Assembly: GCF_007565055.1 (NCBI RefSeq)
Contig: NC_044553.1
Coordinates: 98,989,858 to 99,053,857 of the forward strand
DNA length: 64,000 nucleotides
Reading direction: 5' to 3'
DNA from: Rhinopithecus roxellana
Taxonomy: Eukaryota > Chordata > Mammalia > Primates > Cercopithecidae
Position 1 is the stretch's first letter. Each line of letters starts with the position of its first letter. The translations under genes were made by a program, and so were the position numbers. The notes below the pieces were generated by a model, which ran no database searches, was not told where the DNA came from, and saw only the letters and a program-made list of their open reading frames with translations. Of the stretch, positions 46,352 through 57,974 are shown one piece after another.

Positions 46352-48005
46352 TGATAAAAGCTGTACTGAGGTTCCATTGAATGTGTTGTTTCTTTTCTCT
46401 TGCTACTTTCTTCTCTGGTCTTTATTATTTTTTGTCTTTGATTTTTGCTAATTTAATTATAAGAGGTCTTGGGGAATATCTCTTTGGATTAAAATTGATT
46501 GGTGACTTCTGAGATTTCTGTACCTGATGGGGTCCTCTTTCTCCAGATTTGTGAAATTTTTATCCATTCTCTTAAATATGCTTTCTATGACATTTTATCT
46601 CTTGTCTCCTATGATAACTACTGTTATGCAAAGAAATATGGTATCACATAATTATCATATGCCAATTTCTTCACTCTTTTTAAATTCTCTCTTCTCTTCG
46701 CTCCTTTTATTATTTCATATGCTCTATCTTCAAGCTTACTAATTCTTTTCTCTGCTTGACCAAGTTTACTGTTAAAGCTTTCTAATGTGTTTTTATTTGA
46801 ACAGTTATTATAATACTTATTTCCGGATTTATGTTTTTTATAATTGTTTATATTTCTATGTCAAATTTCTCATTTTGTTTCTAGATTAAGAATTTCATTT
46901 AGTTTTCTATTCATATTTTCTTATGATTCCCTACACTTCTTTAGAGAAGATTATTCTGTGTTTTCTATCCAACATTTCAAAGATCTTTAATTTTTCTGAA
47001 TTTATTGCTGGAGCTTTGCTTCTTTTGGTGGTGTTATATTTCCCTGAATTTTCACAGTTCTTAACTTATTTATGTTGATACCTGTGCATTTCATGAAATA
47101 GCCCCCTCTTCCAATTTTTGCCATTGCATTTCAGTAGTGCTAGAACTTTACTATTTAGTTTCAGAATTTAAATTCTGACTTGTTATTTCTACTCATCCTG
47201 GAGAGAACCATAGTGAGCACTGAAACTAAAACACCACACTGAAATTAACTCATTGTCCTACCATTGTTGCCTGGCCTGCAGAAGACTTATAGTGAGTGCC
47301 ATGAACATCGCCCCAGAACTATATTGTTTCCCTGCTATTGCTTCCTAATCTGGGAAGGACTTAAGCAAAACTCATCACAACTTTTTAGTTGTCTCTGGGA
47401 TAGAGGAAGGCTCTGCATGAGCACCTGGGCTTTGTGCAAATTCAGTCAGGAATTCAGACCTTTCCATGTATTGTACCCCCAGCAGCAATATGGCAGTGGT
47501 CAGTCTATTCAGTGTGGCACCTCCACTTATCAGACTGCTGAGTAACCATCAAGATCTACGCATCAGTTGCTTCAATCAGTGCTTTGCTCTTTATTCCCAA
47601 TTTACCCCATGTAGTTCAGCCCTCCTGACACCTCCAACAGTTCCTGTGGGATTAAACCAGAGTTAGCTTTCTCGTAAAGATTCTCTGGTTAGTGAGGAGA
47701 TCAAATGTTCAACTTCAGTTTTCTCTTCTCCCCTCAGAAACCATCTGTCTAAGAAAATTCTCTGTGAGTGGCAATGTGTTGGCTTGCATAAAGGGAAAGC
47801 ATAGTCTGAAATCACCATTTCTTTTACCAGTCATGGCTTCACTCAATTCTGTAGACCCAGAGGGTTTCTCTGCTTCTCCCTTGAGTTCTAGTAAAGTCAG
47901 TGTGGTATTCTTGTCTTTAAATAGTTTCAAGTTTAATTTTTGTCAGAAGAGGGATGGCAGGGTACTTCAACTCTGCCATCTTGCTGATGTCACTGTCAGT
48001 CTATC

Positions 48006-51000
48006 TTTTTTTTTTTGACCCATTGGTTGTTCAGAAGCATGTTGTTTAATGTCTACATGTTTATGAATTTCCAAGATTTCTTCTGTAACTGATTTCTAGT
48101 TTTATACTGTATAGTGAGAAACAATACTAGTTATAATTTAAATCTTGTTGACTCTATTAAGTCTTGTTTCCTGGCCTAACATAAGCTCCACCCTGGCTAA
48201 CATTCCATGTGTGCTAGAAAATAATGCATATTCTGCTGCTATTGGTTGAAAAGTTCTATATATATTTGTTAAGTCTACTTGGTCTAAATGATATATAACT
48301 CAACTATTTCCTTGTTTACTTTCTGTTGGGTTGATCTATCCATTGTTAAAAGTGGGTATCAATGTCCCTTATTGTTGTTGTATTGCTATTATTTCTTCCT
48401 TCATGTCCATTAATATTTGTTTTATATATTTTGCTGCTTCAATGTTGAGTGCATATATATTTATAATAATTATATCCTTCTGATGAACTGATCCCTTTAT
48501 CATTGAATTATGGCCACCTTTATCTCTTGTGACAGTTTCTTTCATGAAGCTCTTTAAGTATAGCAATCCCTGCTCTCTTTTGGTTACTATTTGTATAGAA
48601 TATCCTGTTCTATCCCTTCGCTTTCATTCTATGTGTGTTATTAAAGTCAAAACGGGTCTCTTATAGGCAGCTTAGAATTGATTGTTATTTTGTTCCACTC
48701 AGCGACTCTACCTCCTTTGATTGAAGAGTTTAATCATTTACATTTAAGATTATTATTGATAAATAATTACTCACTCCTACCATTTTGTTCTTTTGTTTGT
48801 TTCTTTTATAACCCCTTTATTCCATTTTTCACTCTTACTGTTCACCTTTGTGGTTTGGTGATTTTCTTCAGTGCTGAGCTTTGATTCCTTTCTTTCTTAT
48901 TTGTTTATCTGCTGTAATTGTTTGCTGTGAAGTTACTATGTAGCTTACATAAAACAATGCATAGTTATAACAGACTATCTTAAGCTGACAACAACTTAAC
49001 TTTGGTCATGTATAAGTCCTCTAGCCTTTTGCCCTCACCCCAACATTTCATAACATTTCATACTTCTCTTGTCGCAGTTTACACCTTTATATATATAGTG
49101 TATTTCTTAACAACTTATTGTAGATAGCTATTTTGACCATTTTAACTTTTAACCTCATACTAGAGATTTTAAAGATTTATACACCACTATTACAGTAATC
49201 GAATATTCTGAATTCACAAATTTACCTTTATTAGTGAATTTTAGACTTTTATTTGTTTTCATAATAGTAATTATTGCTCTTTTGCTTACAATTAAAGCAC
49301 TTCCTTAAGTATTCCTTATAAAGTTGGTTGGTGGTGATGAATTCCCTCAACTTTTGTTTGTCTGGGAAATACTTTACTTCTCCTTCATTTCTGAAGAACA
49401 GCTTTGCTGGATATAGTATTGCATTCTTTGCTGACAGTTTTTTTCATTTTGAATTTGAATATATAATCCCATTTTCTCCTGGACTGCAAGATTCCAGCAA
49501 AAAATCTGCTGGAAGTCTAATAAAGAACTTTTTGTATATCATGTCAAGTTTTCCCTTACTGCTTTAAAAATTCTACTTTTGACATTTTTGTTACAATGTG
49601 CCTTGATGAGGACCTCTTTGGATTAAACATGTTTGATGATCTTTGAGCTTCATAAATCTGAATGTTCATATTTGTCCCAAAACTTGGAAAATTTTCCAGA
49701 ATTGTTTCATCAAATAAGTTTTCTGTGCCTTTTAACATCTCTTCTCCCTTTAGAATTTCCTTAATGAAAGCATTTCATTAAGGGAAGATTTTTTTTTCTA
49801 TAATTGATTACTAGTTTCATATTGTATGGTCAGAAACAATACTAGTTATAATTTCAGTCTTGTTGAATCTCTTAAGACTTGTTTCATGGCCTAACATATG
49901 TTCTATCTTGGTGAACATTCCACGTGTGCTGGAAAATAATGTATATTCTGCTGCTATTGGTTGAAAAGTATTTTATTAAGGGAATTCTAGAGGGTGGACA
50001 GATGGCAAAGGCTTTCTTTTTTCCTTTCATTTTTTTTTCCTCTCATTGGGTTATTTATAAAAATCTGTCTTTAAATTCAGAAATTCTTCTCTGCTTGTTC
50101 TAGTCTGCTACTGACACTCTCAATTGAATTTTTTAATTTCAAAAATTGAGTCCTCCAGTTCTCAGATTTCTGTTTTTTCTTTTTGTTGTTGTTGTTATAT
50201 TTCTTTGTCGAATTTCTTATTTAGATCATGGTTTGTTTTTCTACATTCATTGGATTATCTATCTGTATTCTCTTCTATCTTGTTTGGTTTCTTTAAGATC
50301 GTTATTTTGAACTCTTTTATGGGCAATTTAAACATTTCCATTTATTTGGGGCTCAGTTACTGGAGATTTATTCTGTTCCTTTGATGGTGTCATGTTTCCT
50401 TTCTATGTTTTTTTACGTCCCTGAGGGGAGAGGGCACTGCATATGGGAGACTCTAGCTCCTGAAGTTGTTGGACACAGCAATTGTGGGACACAGCACTGG
50501 ACCACGAGCACTGGCAGCAAGGACCCAGGTATGGTGAGGCACAGCTGTGGCTTGGGCTCTGGGGCCGGGGGGTGGGGGCAGGGAGCAGTGCAATGTTGGC
50601 TTTCCTCCCCAGAGAGGTGGTATGCTCAGCAGCTAAGACTCCAGAAGGCTATTCTAAATTTTGAGAGACAGGGTACTGAAGCTGTTCTGCCCAGAGGGCA
50701 GGGTGATACAGATCAGTCAAAGGTATGTTTCCTTGGGGGTGCTGGATGCCACACAGGCTCAAGGACTGTGGCTGTGGCTGCTCCCCTAGTCAAAGCTCCA
50801 TTTCCCCGGGGGTGGGGCAGTGGGTTGCTTCATATGCTGAGGGGACATGGCTGCTTTGCTGACTCAGGCACAGTTTCTCTCCTGAGCTAGACGTGTTGTT
50901 TTTTGGGAGACAGGGTGTCATGTGGGATTGGACGTCAGGGTCATGGCTGTTCTGCTGGGTCTAGGGCTCTAAGTAGCTGGAGACTACTCAGATGGGAGAG

Positions 51001-51662
51001 ACAGAGTGCCTCCTAGGAAGCTTGTTTCCAGTGGCTTGGCAGCTACAGCAACTCAGCTAGCAAATGGTGCACTATTGTGTAAGAGTGTGGTCGAATTGTG
51101 GTAGAAGCTCAGGGATGAAGAGCTACAGTGGCTACTCGTGCCACAGGTAGGATGTACTCTAGCAGTGACTCTGATTCCACAATGTTACAGTACAGTCACA
51201 TCTTGCATCACAGGGTTGTAAGACATGGTGTGGATTCATTCTCTGGAGTCGTATAGCCACACAAACTCCAGGATGTTCCCTAAACTGGACCTAGGGCCTG
51301 TGAGGACTGCAGAATTCTTCAGTATCCCCATGAATTCAAAGACTGCAGGTGTCTTTAGCAGTAATGGAGGTTTCTGGAGGCCTCCTAGATAACTTTTCCC
51401 CACAGGGAGAAGTCTTTCCTGGTTCTGAACTTATTCTGACTGGCAAAACGGGATGGCAGAGACAAGGTGTTTCTTTCCCTTCTCTATGTAGCCATCCTGA
51501 CTTTCTGTGCTCCACAGAGTTTCCATCACTCTCTTGTGGTACTCCAGTGCTTTTCTTTAGTCACTCTGGTTAAAATGTAGTTGTTTGTAATCTCGGTCCT
51601 TTTCTTGTGGCAGGGGATAAATAAGTGTTAGGCATCTCTAGTCAACCATCTTGCTGATGTCC
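48006..51662 (-). mobile_element. L1M copy B, antisense, 5'-complete, ending in poly-A just after EN
   Basis: From the right: 5' end CAGCAAGATGG-type (complement at 51646-51656), a 1.2-kb GC-richer 5'UTR, ORF1, spacer, then ORF2 endonuclease. ORF1 C-terminal codons are readable on the - strand (EAQRSSNMFNPKRSSSRHIV, 49556-49738). EN codons include MIKGSVHQKDIIIINIYALN (48369-48566). In sense, the element stops after LNNQWVK-type codons (about residue 230) and continues as a run of 11 A (T-run 48006-48016). No RT follows. Its 3' end lies within about 15 bases of the 5' start of copy A, so the two L1M copies are head to tail. Confidence 0.8.
49772..49984. mobile_element. 183-bp L1M fragment inserted in L1M copy B, with 15-bp TSD
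   Basis: 49787-49969 breaks the ORF1 region and is a diverged copy (~83% by eye) of 48074-48254 from the EN region of the same element. Shared unusual blocks: AGAAACAATACTAGTTATAA and CTGCTGCTATTGGTTGAAAA. Direct repeats ATTTCATTAAGGGAA (49772-49786) and ATTTTATTAAGGGAA (49970-49984) flank it, one mismatch apart. The left edge has a 9-T run. Confidence 0.8.
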
Positions 51663-53517
51663 CCTCCTTCAGATTTTATGCCATGTTTCATGTATGTTTT
51701 GCTTTTGTTGTTTCTTAAAAATTGAAGCATCTGATGACTCCCATATGGTAGTAAAATACATGTGAAATATTATATTATTTTTACTTGAGATATAGTGGAC
51801 TTTCAACTGAAATGTAGTTTAAAATATTTACTAAAAAATTCCATGAGTAAAAGCATCGTTTTAGTTTGAACTTTGCTGATAACAAAACCTGGCACAAGGA
51901 CCAGATGCAGGTGATTTTTCTGGGAAGTTGCCTCAGGAAACAAGGGCAGGAAATGAAGAGAGTGAGGCAGAGAAGCAAGAAAAATGAAGCATACATTGTT
52001 GAGCTGATTATCTCTATGGAGAGCTAGGTCTCAATTCCCCAGGAACCTTCTGAGTAACCATGTAGAAAGTGCCTCAGAAATGACCTTCCAAAAGAGAGAA
52101 GACTGGGCTTTTACCCATTAGACTCTCCTACTCCACTGTGCAAGAGTTACTTCAGAGGCTATTATAATCCCCATGAATTCAACCAGACTGAGCAAATTCC
52201 CTTGGTTTCAGGGAAAGCCCTGAGACAGAAAACCAGGAAAATACAGTAAGGTATGATTGCTTTGAAATGTACTGTTAGTGTACACTTGACCTGGGCGCTG
52301 ACCTGCAATGGAATTCAGAGGTGGCCCAGGGATGTGATATATGAATCAAAAGACATCTACTATAACCATTAAACTACTAATATTAGTTATATTTTTATTT
52401 AAGGAGAAGTAAAGCACAAGTAAAGGAATTTGGAATAAAGTATTTTATAAGTTTGAAATCAGACCATATTTGAAACCAGTCCCTACTTCTGAGTAGATGT
52501 TCAGCTTTGGGAAAATCCGTAAGTCTTCCTAGGAGGTAACGGTATCCATCTTCTCTGGTTATCATTCTGATCAAATAGATTAAGGCATGAGAAGACTGAC
52601 ACATCATAATTTTCTATGAGTAATTGTTACTATTGCTCTTGCCTCATCTATAGTGGTAAGATCACATTCATTTGGTATGCATTTTATTCATTTGGTAGTA
52701 TGGTGGTGCCAGGAAATTTGATTTTCTCAGCTTGTTCATTTTATCTGTGCAGATCCTACGCTGCAAGTTACTACTCTGCTGGAGAGAGCCCTCCATTACA
52801 ACTTGCTTGTTATCAAATTGCATCAGGCTTTTTAAGTTTCATCGTAAGTATTACTTACTCAAGAAAGATTTCCTTAATTCTCTAGACTAGGTTAAGCATC
52901 TTGAAAGCTACTACCAAATCACTCAATAAGCCCTCTTTTGTAACACTTCAGGTACTTGTTACTAGTGTAAGCTCTATGACTAAGGAAAATGTTCATCTTG
53001 CTTTCTAGGACTTTCAATCAATATTTCTTGAATTTCATCAATATATCTTAATCATATACTAAGGGAATCAATAAAGTTTTTGCCCTTCAGCCTTATCTGA
53101 AAGCAAAGATCATATAAAACATTGGCTCCTTAGAACACTTAAGATAGTAGAAATGTAGGCAATACAATCTTTTAGATTTGTCACAAAAATAGATGTGGGT
53201 ATAATTTTAACTCTAAGGCACACCATTGAAATTAAGCCTGAAATGATCTTTATAATTCTTCCACAAGCATCTATTTATCTCACCATAGAACCACTATCCC
53301 CCTCCACTATGCTAGATAAAGGAAGAAAAGGAAAAAGTGGTCAAGAGCCCAAGTGAGGACAAGCACCAGAATACTGCAGGGAGAAGGCAGGAGAGGAAGA
53401 GATGCTGAGTGGGAATTTCTGCCTTTAATTCTCCCGAATGCTCTTTTCCATACTACCAAATTGACTAGAGTAGACCGGACAAACCCCCAGATTCAAGTTT
53501 TTTCAATATCCCACCAG
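51663..53517. other. No gene seen
   Basis: Single-copy-like sequence with frames of 60-89 codons lacking recognisable domains. Confidence 0.5.
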
Positions 53518-53600
53518 CCTTTTCTGTTTAGATGATGAAATGAGAACAACAGAGATTCCTTTTTTCAGGGCCCATTTTCAAGGGAAAAAGTCATATGGAT
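53518..53600 (+). repeat. Left arm of an 83-bp near-identical inverted repeat
   Basis: Matches the reverse complement of 56628-56710 with 3 mismatches in 83 positions. Contains TTTAGATGATGAAATGAGAA and CAGGGCCCATTTTCAAGGGA. Family unknown; arms about 3.0 kb apart. Confidence 0.93.
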
Positions 53601-53689
53601 ACATTTTCTTGCTTAGTTTTATTTTTTATAATTATTTTCTAATGTAGTATTTGCTTTACTTATTTATGTTATTTATGTATATATTTTGT

Positions 53690-53850
53690 TAGTTATTACC
53701 TATTTTATATCACTAGACAATAAGTTCCACAAGGCAGGTATGTTTGTCTTTTTTGTTCACTGTGTCCCCTTAGTGCCTAGAAAGGTACCTGGCACAACAG
53801 GTGCTCAGTAAATATTTATTAATAAGTATTCATTCAAAATGAATGAATTC
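53690..53850 (+). mobile_element. L2 LINE 3' end, sense
   Basis: AGACAATAAGTTCCACAAGG, a CCCCTTAGTGCCTAGAAAGG block and GGTGCTCAGTAAATATTTAT match the conserved L2 3' terminus ('ctagcacagtgcctggcacatagtaggtgctcaataaatgtttgttgaatga'). Confidence 0.8.
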
Positions 53851-54019
53851 TTGACCTGAGGAATATATAGTCTTCCTTTGTTCATTAACTTGGGATTGAT
53901 GAACAAGTCCCTCAAAGTAGAATTAATATAATCAATGTGTTACCATAGTATTTTGCAATAACCTACAAAGTTTAAATCAAATGGTGTTATGCTTAGTTGT
54001 TTAACTTTCTTCTTTACTG

Positions 54020-54140
54020 TCTACACTACGAGTTCCCTTAGGTTAGGTTCCATGCTGTGATCATTTGTATACTGATTGTCTAGCATATTGACTGTAACAT
54101 AGTAGGCATTTGAATACTATTCATTAAAATAAACTTAAAA
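54020..54140 (+). mobile_element. Second L2-like 3' end, sense (diverged)
   Basis: GAGTTCCCTTAGGTTAGGTT, then GTCTAGCATATTGACTGTAA and a CATAGTAGGCATTTGAATAC end follow the same L2 3' pattern. Confidence 0.6.
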
Positions 54141-54533
54141 CTAAGCGAACATATTGACTGAAAGCCAATCATAAATTTTATTCTTAAACATCAAGGTAAA
54201 AGTTGTTGTCTCTTCAAGGGAGAACTTCAAGAAAATTAGAGTTGACAGGCCAAAATTTTTCATTGGAAAATTCATGTCTGAAAATCTTTGGAGTTCTGCA
54301 TTTAACAAGAAAGTGTCATTTTAGTAGTTGCAAAAGTTGGAATCACAAAAGAGTCCATAATGAATTATGCAATTAAGCCATTTGTTTGAGAATCCTAGAA
54401 CATGTAATGAAGACATTCTTAGGCCTAAAGGGTCTTTAAGTATTTCTCAATTGAATGAAAAGAAGAGAATAATTTGAAATGTTCACTATATCATTTATAG
54501 ATTACATTCTAAAGCAGCATCTCACAAAATGTG

Positions 54534-54851
54534 AAAATTATGGGCCGGGAGCGGTGGCTCAAGCCTGTAATCCCAGTGCTTTGGGAGGCCGAGACGGGTG
54601 GATCACTAGCAGGAGATCGAGACCATCCTGGCGAACACAGTGAAACCCTGTCTCTACTAAAAAATACAAAAAAAAAAAACTAGCCGGGCGAGGTGGCAGG
54701 CGCCTGTAGTCCCAGCCACTTGGGAGGCTGAGGCAGGAGAATGGCGTGAACCCGGGAGGCAGAGCTTGCAGTGAGCTGAGATCCGGCCACTGCACTCCAG
54801 CCTGGGCGACAGAGCGAGACACCGTCTCAAAAATAAATAAATAAAATTATG
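54534..54851 (+). mobile_element. Young AluY (AluYRa-like), sense, with TSD
   Basis: Full-length Alu at 54543-54842. It starts GGCCGGGAGCGGTGGCTCAA and includes AACTAGCCGGGCGAGGTGGC and GAGATCCGGCCACTGCACTC, variants I associate with AluYRa of Old World monkeys. It has an expanded mid A-run and an AAATAAATAAAT tail. TSD AAAATTATG at 54534-54542 and 54843-54851. Internal Pol III promoter boxes look intact, but the flank is not a known Pol III enhancer. Confidence 0.95.
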
Positions 54852-56627
54852 TTCATGGGGTATTAGTAAGGTTAAATAAAAGTAAGAAGTAACTAACAGG
54901 TGAAATAAACCTAAAATAGCTTCTTTACTGCACAATTTGCCATAGTTTTTAATATGTGTTGTGATTCACCAAGAAGTACATACAGAAACTCATATTCTCC
55001 AAAAGTTTTTCTTTACAAACTCTTTTATATTTTTCCTTGGACATCTTTTCTCTGAGACACATTTTAGAGGCGTCCCTACAAACAGGAAATACAGATGTGA
55101 CATATAGTTTAAGAGAAAAAGATGTCAGCAACAGAAACTCTGACTGTAGGTACTGTTCTTCTTTGGGTTGATGCCAAGTGCTATGCTAATGTACAAGCAA
55201 GGACCATCTTCATATCACACAACACCTTACCAATCATTTATAACTAATACTAAAACACTTATTTCAGTTGTATATTCAACATTTCTTTCCATTTAGGAAG
55301 ATATGTCAGCTGACAGTTCATGGGATCTTCAAGTGCTACCTTAAGATAATGTTAGTCTGAGAAGTTCCTTTGTTTACACCAGAGTAGTTCACTTGGGGAT
55401 TCTAATAATCTGAAACTACTTAATCATTTTGCCAACCATTTAGATACTTTCAGGCACCACGACTGGATTAAAATATTTTGCAAATGTAAAACACTTTTCT
55501 GCTAACCCTGTTTGATAACTAGATGTGTTCTCAACACATCATTTGATGGAGGCTGCTTTTTCCAACTGAATATTCCCCATATCTAAAATGTTTCACAAGA
55601 CAGTTAAGCAGCTGTGTGAAAAGCTGTTTGATTTCAAAGTGATCTCCAGCCTCATGATTGTCCAACTTCCAAATTACAACTGTGTGTGATTATAGCCTAC
55701 ATAAAAGGTTACAGGCTGTTGAAGGACTGACTCCAAATCAAATGCCAAATGTGTCACCATGTATTGTGCTTTAGACTTGTCTGAAGTCAAACATTTGAAA
55801 GCACTTGATTTAATTCAGTAAGCATTCACTGGGTACCCATTATATGCAAAATAGTTTTGATTTTATGCTAATACCTACAACATAATCTGAAAGTTTTTCC
55901 AGCAAAGCATTTATTAGACACCCAGGATATTGGTTCCCTTCAATACCATTATAATTCTGCCTAGCAAACGCTCATTCAAGTCATATGAGCAATGTGTGAA
56001 GACAATTTAATGAGTGTAATTGGAAAGGATCATTAGTGATGGTACCCAAGCGAATTCCCTCTTTGATGAATCAATATAAGGTGAGTCAGACATGTTTTTA
56101 ACAGGGTCTGACACAGGAATCTCATAAATTCATCAATTACTATTAATTTCCAATGGATTGGAAACTAAATGATTAAACAGGGAATGAAGAGTTCATATAA
56201 ACCAAAGTTATCATTTCGAAGAGCCATGAGAGAACATAAAAGATAAATCCAGTGTCAGCAAAGGGTGTGCTCCAATGAGTCCAGATGAGGAAGGAGCTAG
56301 AACTGTGTCAGATATTATGATGAAATTCAGGAGAAGATCCAGGGCTAAAAACTAAATCAAACCATACAAGACATTTAATAAATATCAAACAATGCATAAA
56401 GAGATGAACCAAAGTTAGGACTGGAAATCACATCAGAATTTAGAAAAAAAATTAGAAAAGATAAAAATATGAGCAAAAGTTAATGTGGCAGGTTTGAATG
56501 ATAGAAGGAGCATCTAGAGAAGGGAAAGCATTAAAGTTTACTTCTTTGTTTTCACTTAGAGATTAATGCAAATAAATGTTTGAGGTCATTCTTAGGAAGT
56601 TTCAAGGCTGATTAGTATTCAATACTG
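54852..56627. other. No gene seen
   Basis: Single-copy-like. A start-of-MIR-like ATTCAGTAAGCATTCACTGG block lies at 55816-55835. 55380-55740 is of balanced composition with no recognisable repeat. Confidence 0.5.
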
Positions 56628-56710
56628 ATCCATATGACTTTTTCCCTTGAAAATGGGCCCTGAAAAAAGGGAACTCTGTTGTTCTCATTTCATCATCTAA
56701 ACAGAGAAGG
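56628..56710 (-). repeat. Right arm of the 83-bp inverted repeat
   Basis: Reverse complement partner of 53518-53600. The antisense frame at 56602-56856 passes through it, but the left arm has a stop at the equivalent position, so coding is unlikely. Confidence 0.93.
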
Positions 56711-56929
56711 AATGAGTTTAAATGGAAGAATCTATGCAGCAGACACAGTGTGAAATAATAGATAATATAGCAAGGAAAAGCCTCATAAGGTGACTTTACC
56801 TCAAGCATTAGGAACTGTAAGGACTTAAAACTACTAGGTGGACACCTGCCTAGCACGTGTGAGAAAGTAAAAGCCCAGTGTGACTGCAGCAGTAGAGGAG
56901 AGAGTAAGAAAAAATGAGATCAAGATCTA

Positions 56930-57320
56930 AAGGGGCCAGATCAAGGAGAGCGTTACAGGTCACAGTAATGACTTTGCTTTTATTTGAAGTAAGACGACAA
57001 GCTGTTGGAGGCTATTAAGCAGAGAAGTGCCATGATTTGGCTTACATATACTTGAATGGGTGCCATGTTGACAGAAGATTAAAGGAGATTAAGACCAAAA
57101 TAAGAGAGATAAACTAAGAGGTTATTAAAATAATACAAATAAGAATTGATGGTGGCTCAGGTCACAATAATAGAGAAGGATGGGAAGAAGTGTTTGAAGT
57201 CTGAGTGTATTTTGAAGGATCTGCTAATGGATATGGAGCCTGAATGAAAGAGGAAGTCTAAATTACCCCAAGATTTCTGGGCTGAGTTACTTGAAGAACA
57301 GAATTGCTAGAAGACTTAAC
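56930..57320 (+). repeat. Ancient interspersed repeat, family not assigned
   Basis: Blocks GGGGCCAGATCAAGGAGAGC, TGACTTTGCTTTTATTTGAA, GCAGAGAAGTGCCATGATTT, AAGAATTGATGGTGGCTCAG and CCCCAAGATTTCTGGGCTGA follow a widespread mammalian repeat that I recognise but cannot name with certainty. Same family as 7240-7835. Confidence 0.5.
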
Positions 57321-57974
57321 ATGTATCACACTTTCCTTAGGAGAGGAAATTTTCCTTGATGCTTTAAGGCCCCTTATGTGCGTGGTCCCTTCCAATACCT
57401 GGAATAGGTCCTGAAAATATGTTTACATGTTTATATAGTTCTATGATTTACCAAAGTAAGATATTTTAACTAAAATTAGCTAAGATTACTGTTTACTTTT
57501 TACTTTGTCTCCCCTCAAAATTCCTGCTCCTATATGGTAAGTCTGGAATGGATGCACATACTTTTGGGATCAGCTGAAGATAATTTAAATTGAGGGCATA
57601 TTTGGTTGAATTTAATGAGATATATGCCTGACTTCTGTGTGTAGTTAAGATATTGCTAGACATCCTGACTAGGAGTGGTTTATAGGAGTTTATACTCCTA
57701 CTACTCAAGTCATGATTCATCTGGTAACATGATATATTATACCAGGGGCTGCAATGTGAACATATCCTAAGGCATTCAAGATTAAAAGTATCAGTAATGG
57801 AGGAGAAACAAAGATTGAAATGTACTGAACTGAACCAGAATTTAGTGTGTGAGAAATTATTCTAGTTATATATATATATAATTGTAACTAGAGAATTCTA
57901 TACTTTTTGCCACCTAGTAAAAAGAAATTCTCTTCTGTACTGCTTATACTTAATGATGCAGCTTATATAATTAG
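57321..57974. other. No gene seen
   Basis: Single-copy-like, with a short AT run at 57867-57881. Confidence 0.5.

Larger units (their letters stand above)
43511..47992 (-). mobile_element. L1M copy A, antisense, 5'-complete, ORF2 mostly missing
   Basis: Read from the right (5') end: a start near CAGCAAGATGG (47978-47988), 5'UTR, ORF1 remnant (roughly 45600-47000), ORF1-ORF2 spacer and the ORF2 endonuclease region (44280-45050). At about 44275 the text jumps straight to the last ORF2 codons (FATTWMDLEDIML-like) and the L1M 3'UTR (43511-44270). All of RT and most of the C-terminal part is absent. Interrupted by an AluYRa and a young L1. Alternatively the 3' piece belongs to a second L1 that landed exactly there. 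Confidence 0.8.

Noticed and set aside
50381..50890. 169-codon + strand open frame in GC-richer DNA, as a possible exon
   Set aside because: It lies antisense in the 5'UTR of L1M copy B; no domain, and the GC richness is that of the L1M 5'UTR.
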